A stretch of DNA of 64,000 bases from Bigelowiella natans CCMP2755 (GCA_000320545.1 ADNK01002286.1:93261-157260), one strand, 5' to 3'; shown: positions 37,550-50,433, counted from the stretch's first letter. Translations and numbers: made by a program. Notes: generated by a model not told the origin, from the sequence alone.

Positions 37550-38399
37550 GTAGGAAGAGGATAGCAGTTGTTAGTTGGTGATATACGACTAGGAAAATCA
37601 ATAATATGCCCATGACGATGTAAGATTGCACAAAATGAGCTTAATTCGAACCCTTGTAGTAAGCGTTTTTCGAGTCTTGTTATATGTTTGAGCTGGCGCC
37701 TCGCTGTGGATCTGAAAATGCCTCCGCCCAGGATGTTGTTGTTGTTGTTGCCGCTGGCTGAAGACGACTTCTTCCTCTCTATTCGTTAGGAAAAAGAACA
37801 AAAATTTATGTTTCTTCGATCGTATATGGGCGTATTTGGAGATAAAAGCGAAGTGTTGGATAAAGAATGTTAGCTATATAGTAAACGAATAATAAAATTA
37901 GAATTAAGCTTGATTATTACTGTTGCTGCGATGACCATCGGCGGCGGTGCGTCGAGGAAGCAAAATTAAGAAAATAAGACCGTAGTAGAACATTGAATGG
38001 TATAGGTAGGAGGGAAATGATCTGTATTTACGACTGATCATGTAATGCTGTGATGCTGCTGTCTGCCGGCTCTTGTGGTACGCACTCCCTGGTAGTGGTG
38101 AGAGTATGGTGCCTCCTTGTCCTTTCTTTCTTATTCATAGAATATTTAATCGAGATTTTGAGTTGTGTGGCGATTCATGGCCCACGCGGTAATGCAGCAG
38201 AGACAGACGCCGTGGTGGTGGTGGACGTGATGTGGTTGGTGTCTGGCCGATGATCAGGTTGGGTATCTGTTCCGAACAATCTTGAAAGTTTATTAACAGA
38301 GTCATGCATGTTTACTTGTCGCATCAAGAGAATCCAATCTGTTTTGCCCCATATATGTTCTTTCTTAATTATGGGCATTGCGACAGATACAGATCCTTG
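34504..38399 (-). CDS. Unknown protein with a SAM-like segment
   Basis: Exons were found by frame and splice sites; order from the 5' side. SVSVAMPIIKKEHIWGKTDW and on (about 38399-38240); an exon at about 37770-37580 with RRQLKHITRLEKRLLQGFEL and then FCAILHRHGHIIDF; RGIRLIPALQVAASRCCWK (about 36605-36548); MPPNCVALFPVSNIESGIAA (about 36258-36190); RKDGGINDVLDKALKKHDKM and on (about 35795-35635). Two exons then read WSANNIAAFLRSKLQAKG and FDANDLDNLLKYNICIVDQI to GLRGHAIKK (about 35283-35190). Later come ELPVKIASEEYTYVLSLHR and GCKGYEKFGFRTKTDAKYY, and a last exon ending NRVYINIVAT with TAA at 34504-34506. The W-AFL-F-LL-GLRGHAIKK spacing resembles a SAM domain, used for protein or RNA binding. 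No catalytic motif is visible. The 5' end is open. Confidence 0.4.
36469..36520. repeat. (TCCC)n tract
   Basis: Tetranucleotide run in an intron of the SAM-like gene, giving a GGGA purine strand in the transcript sense. Confidence 0.85.
36800..36852. repeat. (GT)n-(GA)n tract
   Basis: GT run at about 36780-36799, then GA run, intronic in the SAM-like gene. Confidence 0.9.
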
Positions 38400-38728
38400 A
38401 CGCACAAGAGAAATAGATAATAAAAAAGGTTAAAAGGTAATAATTCGGGAATGGCTGCCAGACCGTAGACCCCTACGCAGTCCGGTATATATGTCCTCCA
38501 CTGTGCAATGATACATTTAATCCAAAGTTCCGTTTATAGTTAGATCAAAATAGATAATATGACGCAAAAACATACTGCAATTTAAAAGCTCCTTGCTTTC
38601 ATATTAGAAGAGGTATCTGTGCAGACAATTAAGACTTCAAACAACTATCCTAAACAGTTTTTTACCCAAGACAACGAGGGGAATAAGGACAACAAGAACG
38701 ATCAGCACGTTGCTTGTTGTAACCATAG

Positions 38729-39282
38729 ATGTTCCGCCGTCGGCTCAAACAGTTCCGCGCTTTGCGGTTGAAAAAAAAACTCGGCAATGAAGGGGGGGTC
38801 AGCTTTACGCCTGTGGGCCCAGGTTCCATGACTCCTAAGCGTGCAACGAACTTCATTCTGCAGTCTCTACAAAAAGGGTCATCTGCGAATGGTCTTTTGT
38901 ACCTCAACGAAGGCACTTTTAGTGGTGGACAGTTTGCGCTGTTCCAATTCAAACCTGTGTGGGGCCCATGGTTGGAGACGCTAAAGAAGGCACAGCAACC
39001 GACAGGCTTTCAGAATATGATGCCTCACAGCAAGATAGTCTCCACGGTAATATGAAATTACTTACTAGATACTAAGATTGATTGCTTTACCTCTTTGGGA
39101 TTGGAGGGTACGTGGGCGCCTCGCTAATCTTCAACAATGTTCAAAGTTGCATTGATTTATCTCCACAGGTGAAACATCCCGTTGGAAATCTTAATCGAGT
39201 CATCGCAAACCCTCAAAAAAAGATGTTATTAATGTGTGCAGTCATGCTTGCAAAAAAAAAAGAGGAGGCTGGCGAAGCTTAG
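38729..39282 (+). CDS. Small basic protein, two exons
   Basis: The ATG starts MFRRRLKQFRALRLKKKLG. Exon 1 (38729-39046) continues GGVSFTPVGPGSMTPKRATN and WGPWLETLKKAQQPTGFQN, ending HSKIVST at a GT donor. Exon 2 (39169-39282) is in phase: VKHPVGNLNRVIANPQKKML, then a Lys/Glu-rich end and a stop. Total about 143 residues. The Arg/Lys-rich start could be a mitochondrial presequence or an RNA-binding tail, but I recognise no family. The opposite strand is also open over exon 1, which lowers confidence, though clean splicing supports the plus strand. The gene diverges from the SAM-like gene. Confidence 0.4.
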
Positions 39283-39712
39283 AGCACTAAAGCTAACTGG
39301 ACTCTCGGCACAAGCTTCACACGTGTGCGTGTGCGTGTGCATGCTGTGCTTCGAAGTCGCACATTTCACAGAAAGCACGAACAACCGAAGGACACACATT
39401 GTGGATGCGCGTGTCGTTGCAGCACCGCAGCGTACCCTGCCAGATGCATCTAGGCATGCTAGCTAGGCATGCTAGCTAGCTAGCATGGTTAGATGGGGTG
39501 CGCACCGTATGCAACTCATCTATCCTACGCTTACACATGTGGCAATGTTTTTCGATTTAGACGTTCCAAAAAAGGCAGAATTCTTCATAGTCAAATTGTG
39601 ACTGGATGCATTTTCCCCTTGTTTTCACGTGTCTACGACTGTAGTCTGAGCTGGTCACCACGTCGTCATGCACGCACAGCATGTCATAGTTGCAAGCGCT
39701 GTGGCTGCTCTA

Positions 39713-39880
39713 GCGCTGCTTTGTAAGGCTACATTGGGACGACCATTGAAAAGATTTGCGGTCATTTCATCACGTCCGTCTCATGAGCGCTGTAGCTGCG
39801 CTGCTTTACATAGCTACATTGGGATGACCATTGAAAAGATTTAATCACTCTTCATCATCACATCTGTCTCATGTGCATGC
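39713..39880 (+). repeat. 85-bp direct tandem duplication
   Basis: Two diverged copies start with GCGCTGCTTT at 39713 and 39798 and share CTACATTGGGA-GACCATTGAA and CATC-TC-GTCTCATG blocks. Confidence 0.8.
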
Positions 39881-40604
39881 GGGTAACCCACACATCCCAT
39901 TGCACCATCATCTTCGAAAAGACATCAATGCATTACACCGAGATCTTGTTTTGATCATCGAAGAAATATGGTCAAGCGTGCAATTACGATGCATTCGTGG
40001 TGTCAGTTTCAGTTGACTGCTGTCACGGTGGAATGCCATTTTTTTTTAAATGAAGCGGAAAGACGGCAGATAATGAACCAATGCGTCAGCGCACGTAAGC
40101 ATCAATGGTGTCGTGTTGGCGTCTAGGAATATTGGAAGAAGCCTCCTGAAGGTCTCCCTTCGCGTCTTTGCATGGCAAGCCAGACAGCTGTTTTAGCTCC
40201 CTGCTCTGCAGTTCTATGACCAGTGTGCGAGCTCACATCTGTCCTACACCACCCCGGACAGAAACTGTGACAAAAATTACACGATCGTAAAATCATAGAA
40301 GGTGAGGAGCTCCGAAGATAGAAAGGGAGGAAAACAGACAGGTTGCCTCGTGGCAGATGTATCTCTTTCACGCAACTGCTCCGACAAGATCCGGGTTAGA
40401 GTAATCACGGCCAATTTCGATGTTCCATAGCAAGAGTCTCCCCAGCCTGCTTGCAAATGCTGTTTCTTCTCCACGTCCTCTGGCGATAATTCATGTCAGT
40501 TGATTGTTCATTTGTTTTGTTATCTGCATGGTAAGTCCATCAGGAAAGCGGACCACATGGTACTTTCATTGATGCAGAGAGAGGGGGGGGGGGAAGATGG
40601 AAAG

Positions 40605-40641
<37 letters not shown>

Positions 40642-41124
40642 ATGATTGCAAATTTTCGAATGTTGCATCATGCTGAGATTTGCCAAACGTTGGAGCATCG
40701 GATCATCCGGCTCCTCGCTCCTCGCTCCTCGCTCCTGCCATCGATGTCAGTGGGAGTCTCCCACCTCCCTCTGTTCCAATTGCATGTTCCAACATCTGTG
40801 CACAGGATGCAACTGCTCTCACCCATGAATTGTGGGTTGTGGGCTGGTTCAGTTCTGATCATGACGTTCAAACCCGCCGGACAGTCGTCTGAACGCAACT
40901 TGCTGCAACTCACCATGAGGGGAACAAAGCACGGGCTGCTGCACCGGTCAAAACACCACAACCCGAGAACCCGCAAAACTCTCCCCCAGCCCACAACTTG
41001 TGAAGCATCACCAACACAAGCACACGCTGCCAAAGATGGGCAGCACCTCCGAGGGAACATCGGCCCTCCACCTCGTTTGTGTTCCAAACACGCGTTGGGC
41101 AAAACTGGGACTTGTGTTCTTTGC

Positions 41125-41762
41125 GTGCTGCGGATCCCAGCTCCAACACTTGCGCAGGTTCGTCGGAAACACGCACGGTCAGCAATGCTGGAGTGCTCGG
41201 AGAGCAATTCAGCGATGCACGTGCAACAAGTTCACTTTCGATGCGACTTCATTGTGTTTTCAGGTGCGCAAGCAAGTCGGGCACGTGAGCCATTCTAGCA
41301 TTCCAGCATGGCATCAGCAATCCAACGCTGCAACTGTGCACAACGCTGCAAACCAGCCTGGTGGTTCCAGCCAAGCTAGCAAGCCAACAAGCTGGCTGTT
41401 CTGTCTCCATCGATCGTCGCCTCGCAGTGTTTGCAGAAACTGGTCACACTGGTTGAATCGTTCGTCGCAACACGCACCACACGTGAACCATGGCCAAATG
41501 GCAACAGCGAAAAGTGCTGACGTGTTTCGTGGGACACGCAAGTGAGAGGCACCAGCTAGTGCAACACCCAATTGCAGGTGTGCGTGTCTCTTGCATCCAC
41601 AAGTGCTGCTGCCGCAGCAAAACGATGCAATTCGTTTTTGTTCGTGCACGAGTGTGAATGTTCATGCATCCATGTGCACATTGCATTGGGAGAAAGAAAG
41701 AAATGGCGAAAGGTGACTTGCGCACGTGTGCCGCATGGCAGAGGAGCTGGGATCCGCAGCAC
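41125..41762. repeat. 20-bp perfect inverted repeat 618 bp apart
   Basis: GTGCTGCGGATCCCAGCTCC at 41125-41144 is the exact reverse complement of 41743-41762. Flanks share shorter words, including AAACACGCG in inverted and GGACTTGTGT in direct orientation, giving a mosaic structure. Confidence 0.75.
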
Positions 41763-42374
41763 GAAAGCCGCGTGTTTGGACAAACCTAGGACTTGTGTAG
41801 CGAAACATGTGTCGCATCTTCCAGATGGCCGATGTTCCTATAGACGCAGACACGCTTGTGAGCGCTCTGCAGCGCATCTTGTGGCATGATGCCAGAACAA
41901 GCGACAAGATGGCATTGATGTCGCAGAACAAGCACGGCGTGCATTTTTCTCATTGAATCACATTTTTGTCATCATCATCAATCATCATCAATCATCATCA
42001 TTTTGTTGAACAAACAAAAAGCATTAAGATCTGGAGCTCCTTCGATTCGATCATCCCGCTCAAACAAGCTTCTGCGTCCAGCCTCAGACCAGACTCAAAC
42101 AGCAATGGCGACGTTCGCGCCTTCGCAGCCAACATGTGCATAGCAAATAAGATCCCCACACACGGCAACGTTTTACTAAAATTGTTCAACACTTCTAGAT
42201 GCCTCGTTGCTGCTTGTTGCTTCCGGCGTAACGTTGTTGATGTCAATAGGATTTTCTGTCTTCGCATGGGTATACCTTGTGAGAAATTGAAACAAAAATT
42301 TATCAAATGTTTCTACATCGTAATTCACTAAATACAGCATGGCATGTGTCCATTGTCAACATCATCCAATATTC

Positions 42375-45300
42375 TAGGTTTTCCAATTGCTGTTTCCGGT
42401 TCCTTCAAAACCAAATGAAAAATCCTTTTTATTTTCGGGATTCCTAGTTTTCGGATACACTTCTACAATGTTGACAGGGTTTCCTAGAAAAGCAATTTAC
42501 TACGTTGCGAGTGTAGTTTTGGGATATGTCCTATTTGGTCCCTTATGGGCACTATATGAAGAATTCTATGACGCGCCACAATTTGAGCGCTTCGTTAGCA
42601 CCGTAAGTTCAATAAAGCTGCATTCAAAATGAAAAATATAGATGAACTCTTTTAGGTATTCCTTTTAATCTTAGCATCTTTGTACAAACTGGTTGCGTAC
42701 TCTATTTCAAGTTACCCCTCTGTAAGTGATACGGCATTCAAGGTACTCTCATTCAATGAAGAAATCCAGAAGAAAGATGATGGACTTCATTTATATTAGA
42801 ATGATCCAGAATTCCTCAAACGCATCGGTGTCATTGTTCCATGTCATAAGGTTTATATTTTAACTAAATTAAAATAGATGATTTCCTGAAGTCCCATGAT
42901 TTATTTGACCTCAGAGTGAAAAAGAAATCGGAAAGACACTTATGTCCATCTTAAAGCATATTCAAGCAAGAAATATTATCGTTGTAGACAATGCAAACGC
43001 AGAGCTACCGCCTGATAACACAAGATCGGTGAATATACCTTCTAATGGACATTGTATGGAATGGATAGTCACATGTAACTGTTTCAGGTTGTAGCAAAAT
43101 GCCACAAAGACATAGGATATCTATATATCCCAATGGTTCTCTATATTATCCAGATCCGTTTCGTTCTCTGATTCACATACATTAGGGTTTAAAAACTCGC
43201 GCACTTTGGGAAGGTGTCAACCTACTGCCCCTGGAAGTTGACTTTGTCATTCACATTGATGACGACACAATTTTTCCTGAAAACATGGTCAACCAAATTC
43301 CCCCCCCCCCCCCGAGCCCCCCCGAGCCTCCCTCGTAGAATATGTCAACTCAAATTATTTACGTTAAAAAAGGTTTTTGACATCACACATTTTAAAGACG
43401 AGAAGGTCAGTGCGGTTTCCTACGGGATTCGAATGGTATAGCATATTCTATTGAAGGTCCTTCAGAGGCATGAATACTAAGGGGACATTAATGAAAAGGT
43501 TAATGTTCACAACCCCCTTGAGAACGTGAGCCTTGTGGAGCAATTGGTAATGAGAGTAATGAGGGCAACATGTCAATCTAGCCCATGCATTAACTCATTA
43601 ACACATCTAATTGTATTTACACAGGTCGATCGAGAATTCCTTTTATTTTCTCAATTTCGATACTTCCGTGCTATCTATTCAACTGCGTGGTTCTGTCACG
43701 GTAATAAGGAATATCTTTAGACAGTCCTAGTTATTCTTTAATATGGCCTTTGTAGGCATAATTGGATTGTGGCGAAGAGATAGATTTACTTCCTTGCTCA
43801 GCGAACATCCATTTCTACCATTTGGAGAAGACGGATGGTAGACTTGATAATTTTGTTCAGCTTCATTTATTTACAGGATAACTTTGCAGGCTTGGTGCGA
43901 TGAATTTATTGCAGGGACATAAAATGAGACAAGAAATCCGAAGCATATGTCACCACTTTCAAAACTAATAATTATAATTGCAGTATCAGTAAATAAATTA
44001 ACAATGTTAAGGTACAACATTTGCTCCATCAAGATTGTTACCTACTCTCTATTGCTCATCTGGAAGGCAGCAAGGATATGGCGCGAGTAACATATGGAAA
44101 CAACGAGCTCTTAGATGGTGGGACTTCTAAAACAGTATTGTGGACGAGTAAGAACTAGTAAGAACTGTACTTAAATCAGGCTCGTCAATGCCCCCAGGCG
44201 TATCGTTCATCGTATTTTATTGTAAGAGAGCATTATAGATGCTAGTATTTCTGATTTCAAAGTTTCAAATATACCCTCCTTAGGTTCATATTTTACGATT
44301 GTGGAAATGTACTAGGAAACTTCATCTTTCGAGTCGAAACTACATTTCATATTATTCAAACTTCTTCCCAACTTGGGGCTCCTGTAAGTTTAGATGTCTT
44401 CAACAACAATGTCAATTTGCAACCCACTTTATAACGCCCTCACAGATTGTTCTCACATTACTACTTGCAAACGGAGAATTTGCCTTCATCTTTGCGACCT
44501 TTGGAGCGTACATGTTCATACAAATGGCTTTTGGTATCTAGAATTGTCGTAGACCTTATCGACCATATAAGTTGAATCTACCTGTTCACAGCTCTTTTCA
44601 TCAACTATATCTTGTGGAATCATCGTCCGGACATTCAACAGTCTTTGAAGTGTACGTTGCTCTACCCACTTTATACCACCTTTTTGGCAATAGCTGGCAC
44701 CGTTGGTAACATAAAGTGCATAGTCTGGTATTACATGGAGATCTTATGTCAACATTTGTTCAACGGGGCAAGAAAACTTATGAATAAATAAATAGGTATA
44801 TGCCATTTAAGGCTTTTAACATGGGGAAATTCAAAGATCTGCGAGTGGTATATCCAAATGTTTGCCTTTGATCAAAATGTTTTATTGTACTACAAGTATC
44901 TTTGTGTGACTGCATATTGATGGATCCAGGAGTAACAAGTCAATGGAAATATTATACTAAAGGTATATTCAACCTGTCCAAACTTTCTGAATATCCTAGA
45001 AAAAGGAAAGCGAAACGTTGCAAAAGGTAGAATAGTGAACCCAAATCTATATCTTTGTTCTAATGATGTTACTTTTTATTTAAGGCCATTTGACGCTTTT
45101 GCAACAAGCCACAGTTTATGCCTACTCAATCTTATCCATCCTCTCGTTTTTCTTTGCCGCTGGGACAGGTGCGGCGATACCACGGGGGTTCCAGCATAAA
45201 AACAGTTAATTAAATTGTGTAAATTGTATCATTGGTATAGGTTTACTAGATATCCCCGGGGTTGTCTTGGGTTTCAAAGCTGTTGTTGGCAAGAAAACAT

Positions 45301-46381
45301 TTCATCTTCCAAGGTTGGATTGAAATAAGTAAAGTTATCATGAACTGAATATTGATGGAACTAAAACTATGTTTTCTTAATGTTGGTAGACTGTTTCAGT
45401 ATACTTCATACATAATGGCAACGACGCTTATAAGTTTTGGCATAATGGCCGTAGTTTTAACTGGAGCAAATTTTTCTAGCCTAAATGGCTCAGCTCCTGA
45501 GATGTTTTCGCGATTGTTGAACGGATCTGACCAGGTAATGCCAAGTTTATTCATTTGTTCAGGCTAATCGTTATGTTAATGGGCAGGCTATAGAATTTGG
45601 ATTCTGGTTCATATGCATCTCTCCTTTTTTAAGAATGAGCCTTGTTGTTCTAAATGTTCTCGTGTGTTCGGAAATAAGAGGTTGAAACTCAAATTATTCG
45701 TACAAGCAAATAGAAAATGTATTATTTCCCTAAATATCTGTTCTAACTAATATATTTCACTTGATTGATCATAGCCGAGATTGACGCAGTTTCCATTCTT
45801 CAAAGGGTGATTGTAACGCAATTTTCGTATATATCAGTAATTTAAATGAAGCACATTTATTAGGCACATTTTAAGGAAATATGTAAGGATCATAATCAAT
45901 GGCATAACAGAAGCGAAGGAAAGAACTATGTCCAAAACGACAAAAAAATGGCTTTAGTCTTGCCAGCCGATAATACGGTCTAATAAAATTGAAATTCACT
46001 CGATACAATGCACTCACTATAGTATCATTTTAGAATGAGGATGGTGAAGATCTGGAATTTGGAATTCGAGATGAGCTCGCTGGAGATGATATGCACAGCC
46101 CTAGATCCTTGCAAAACAGTACAAGAAAATTGCTACCACTTAGTTCACATCCCCCAAATGAAAAGGACCTGATGGGTGACGAATTTGAGGATACGAAACA
46201 ACCTCCCGTCCAAAAGAAGACAGGTGATTTCATGCCACAAGACACCTCTTCTTCGAATAATCTCAGAATTCAGCGTCCAAAGGACACTCCAAGTAATCCG
46301 TTGACAAAAATGAACCACATGGATCTAAATAAGGAAGAAAGTACGAGTAGAAGCATGCTTGCAACTTATGCTGACTATTAA
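42375..46381 (+). CDS. Family-2 processive glycosyltransferase, multi-pass membrane protein
   Basis: Probably a polysaccharide synthase of the hyaluronan/chitin/cellulose synthase type, using a nucleotide sugar on the cytosolic face and extruding the chain. About 20 short exons. N-terminal helices (YYVASVVLGYVLFGPLWAL, VFLLILASLYKLVAYSI) precede the GT-A core: KRIGVIVPCHK, SEKEIGKTLMSILKHIQARN, IIVVDNANAELPPDN, and FVIHIDDDTIFPENM with the metal-binding Asp cluster (about 43240-43290). Next come VDREFLLFSQFRYFRA, FLPFGEDG with the base-type ED, and ASNIWKQRALRWW, the Q-x-x-RW product-binding motif (about 44078-44125). C-terminal helices follow (IVLTLLLANGEFAFIFATFG, TTFLAIAGTVGNIKCIVWYY, ATTLISFGIMAVVLTG) and an acidic cytosolic tail ending MLATYADY. 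The first exon and the junction after GEDGW are uncertain. Confidence 0.85.
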
Positions 46382-47230
46382 AAATGCACTGTTCTGAAGT
46401 AACTGTGTTTTCCTGCAATGATTAATGCAATAATGCATTCTTTTGTTTCTGCAACCTGGCATTTTGTCATCATGGCTAGCTAGCTAGATGGTTCAATGTG
46501 ACTTCTCCATAAAAATACGTACATGTCTAGGCAATGATCTAGCAGCAGATGTGCCGAATGGTGTTATAATGCCTATTAGACGCACATCTCTATAGACCCA
46601 AACATGTCAAATGAAGTCTAGAGCTGTGTGCGCAACAAGCTTTAGCAGCTAGAAAGCTGGTTGTCTAGGCGTTGTTACGTACTGGACGAGCGTGGCAGTA
46701 ATCATGCGACTCTAGCTAGCTAACTAGGACTGATGCTAGCTAGCTAGCTATCCCAGCTTCGACAAATCACAACACTCGAACATCTAGACACATGCAACAG
46801 CTAGCTAGCTAGCCTGTATCTGAGCTAGCTAGCTAGGCAGTCTAGCAGTGCTAGAAATACAGCTTCAAATGAAAGTTGCGCGGAATTGTGACACCGTCAA
46901 ACTAGACTGTTTCTACATCTAGATATTCCTCGGTGCTACATCACTGTAAAGTATATGGCTAGCTAGCTAGATCTAGACATAGGCTAGATAGGGCATGCTA
47001 GCATAGCATGCATGTGTTGCGTTACTTGCGTGATCAGTGAACTAAATCTAGATCGACAATGCGTCGTACTACTCCGATGGCATGGCTAGATGGAACCATT
47101 GTGACTTTGCGTGGCACGTATAGACGTGCGTTCTTATTTAAGAAAGAGTTTCTCGATACTTGTAAAGGTGAAACATTAAACCGCGGCGAATTCTGTAGTT
47201 TCACATGCGCATGCTCGTAACAATACTAGT
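46382..47230. other. Convergent 3'-3' spacer, densest GCTAGC island
   Basis: At least six AGCTAGCTAGC-type tracts (near 46472, 46713, 46735, 46798, 46823 and 46957) plus GCATGCTAGCATAGCATGC near 46993. No gene or RNA is recognised. Confidence 0.65.
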
Positions 47231-48054
47231 TTATTTACATCTTCTGCGTGCGATTGTAAGACCATCACGGATGGGCAAAAGTGCACTTTCCATCCGCACA
47301 TCTCGTGAAATAGCAACGTTGAAATCGTCCAGTGCCTGCACCAAAATGCATTATGAATGAGCCAGGTGTTTTTTGATCGAGATGAACCAGTATGAAATAC
47401 CTGAGCAATGGCTCTATGTCTTTTTGCAAACTTAGCCTCCTTTTTCAAACGCTTTTCCTCTGCATATAAGGGTAACGGTGTAAAGAAGATGGAAGTGTGA
47501 GATTTTAGCAGAGACCAAAGCATTTGAAGTTGATTAAGTTGCTTTTATAGCTTGCAGATCTTGCTAGCAGGTAGCAGATAGTTGCTGCAAAGTACATGAT
47601 GCTTAATTGTATAATATTTCTTATCGTAGCAGATGCAAAATAGAACAAATGTTGCTCCACCAATTTCTTATAAATCGTCTCCTTTCTTACCTGGAGTGAG
47701 TGGTAAAGGCATGCCATTGTCATCTAGTTTGACCTCACCACCACCATCTTTCTGTTCATTATCCCGCACATTTAAATCCTGTCGTTGTTGTGGCGTGAGG
47801 GCAGCCAACTCTGCCACTTTCCCCCGGAACAATACGTTGTCAACTGATGTTGATAACTAACATTAATGCGTATTTAACGAGAGATGAAGAATCGTATGCT
47901 TTGCATTATTTCATTATTTCTTGTTTCTCTCTTTGAAAGGAACAACAGGGAAGAATAATTGCAACAAAAGCCGCCCACGGACCTACAAGTAGTCCCCCCA
48001 CTTTTATGAGATCGTTGTCCATCAGATATGTATAGTACTTCTTGTACGCCTTGG

Positions 48055-48087
<33 letters not shown>

Positions 48088-49431
48088 AGAAAGAGCAGAG
48101 GAATGAGCACCAATGATGATGATGGTGATATTTTTTATTGTTATTGTTAATAGGATGCGCCAATAATTAGGAATAATGGTCTATAGAAAGACTATATCAC
48201 ACGTTCCAAGATAGAAGGGAAGGGAGAACTATTACCACCACCACCACCACCACTGCTAGTTTCCTAACAGATATACTTCTTTCTCTCTCTCTCTCCCCCC
48301 CCCTCCCCCCCCCCCTCTCTCTCTTCTACACACATATGTAAAATACACATCTGTAAAATATTACGTGTGTAATTTCTTACTACTCTTTTGTCAGATCCAT
48401 GTATAAAATATAGATATATTATTCTTTACTACTCTTTTGTCAGCATCAATGAATACGACGTCAAAGCCGCCTACTTAGTAGGAATAAAACATTGGGAGAA
48501 TCGTCATCATTAGAAACACATAATATCAAATTTACAACGAATCTTAAACGATGCAGCACCACGCAACCACACCACAAGCAGGAGGTAGTAGTAATGCTGA
48601 TGAGGAATTGCACTAATGTGTGAGGTGCCTTGTTTCTGTTCTTCAGGAAGCTTATTGAGAACCTCGAATGCATCTCCGTGTACAAATTTTATCTTTGTAA
48701 GGAAAGAATAAAGGAGGGTAACAAAGCTTTGCACTAGTGCTGCTCTCCTACTACTACCACTACAACTTCATCTTGAGGAGGAAATACGGAGAAATGGCAT
48801 GATGACTGCATGATGAGAACTAATAGATGATGATATCAGTCACAGCATTGTCTATTGGCTTGCTGCCAGATATGGATTCTTCAAATGTAAGTTGTACTAC
48901 AACCCTACTAAAGCATGTATGTGTGCAGCACCTTATGTCCCAAAGGGTGAATCTTAGCATATTTCTGGTGGAATGTTTGGCACCTAAGTGATATAATTAA
49001 AGAATAAGAAGGAGATACAGTAGTAGCATACGATTACATCCAACCCATCCAGTTAGTAGCAGAAGTTGTAGCAGTTGTCAAACATAACTGCTACTGCCAC
49101 TATATTAACTCTTTTTCTAACATTAATAATGAAGCTCAGCACAGGACAACAAGAATCAGAGAAGAAACGCAAGGATGTAGTAGCCTGTTTCCCTGGTGTT
49201 TCGAGTAAAATATGAATATTTCATTACATAGATGCTGCAACTACTATTTATAGAGCTGTAGCACCATTAGAATGACCTTTTATCGTGGTCTATTGATAAG
49301 ATGCTGCTTGTGCCTGTGTTCTTCAGTCCCCTCGCCATGGAGAATGCAGAGTAACCTATCATATCAAAGCACCACCGTTATAATTAATACTACCTACTAC
49401 ATCAATGCTCACCTTTATCGTCGATGTACTA

Positions 49432-49471
<40 letters not shown>

Positions 49472-49837
49472 TTCTCAATGTGTGCATTTGTGTGTCTGTA
49501 TTTGGTATAGCAGTGTACATCTCAAACACAAGGCAGCAGCACCCTTTAATTATATGGTAGTTATTACCAGTAAAACTTCCAATTTCAAGTATTCTTTCAG
49601 CTTCGCTTAATTTGACGATGATCTCCAAAAGACTACCGCCATTATCGACCGACACCAACACCAAACACACTCAACGATATACTCATAATCCAGAAATCAG
49701 TAGCAGCATCAGCCGCAGCCATAGGTTTATGAGATCAGTCGTTTGCCTATTATTCTCAAGAACATGCATACCAACTTACACCACCATAAAGCAGCAGTTT
49801 CACTGCTCAATAATACATGGTCACTGGGTTTCCGCTA

Positions 49838-49915
<78 letters not shown>

Positions 49916-50433
49916 TAGTAGTAATAATAGTAAGATATCATATTGTATAACTAAAGCTAGTGTGTACCTAGCTTCCAGAGGTCCGAGCATCATATGAGCC
50001 TACCAGCAAGCAGCGGCAAAGCACAAAATACAATCAACAACAATTACCATGCATCATGGTTTTAGTGTTGTTACTTAAGTCCTATCATTGTGTGCTTATC
50101 CGGAGCTTTTTCGTGCCGTCATCGTTCATCATCATAGTAGTAGTAGTACCCCTAATGGAAACACAGTCTCTGTTTCATTTCTTAGGTCTTGCAATATCTC
50201 CTCATGAGATTTCTGGCCGGTGACAGCATTGTTGTCAGCACTGCTGCTATCACATCCTCTACTGTGGCGATTTAGATGGGCCTTTTCTGCTGCATAGTCA
50301 TAAAGATCCATTGCCTTTGCCTCACGCTTTTTGATATCTGAGATTATAGCAATGGAAGAAAGAATATTGGATCCTATCATTTGAAGTTGTGACTAAAATA
50401 GATTCCCTTTTTTCTGTACATGAATGGGTATCG

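Larger units (their letters stand above)
39283..42374. other. Large gene-poor block with dispersed and inverted repeats
   Basis: About 3 kb after a gene 3' end. GGCATGCTAGCTAGGCATGC and GCTAGCTAGC occur at about 39450-39485. An 85-bp tandem duplication lies at 39713-39880, a (GA)n run at 40608-40637, and a higher-GC block at about 40650-41960 with a 20-bp inverted repeat. Long open frames occur on several frames of both strands across 40668-41545, as expected for stop-poor GC-rich sequence. An early exon of the glycosyltransferase gene could lie near 42100 (ATG at about 42105 in a GCG-rich stretch) but is not proven. Confidence 0.45.

Noticed and set aside
40668-41207. 179-codon minus-strand frame, and an overlapping 181-codon plus-strand frame at 41000-41545
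   Set aside because: Both lie in stop-poor GC-rich repeat sequence, overlap each other and have no family, start context or splice support.
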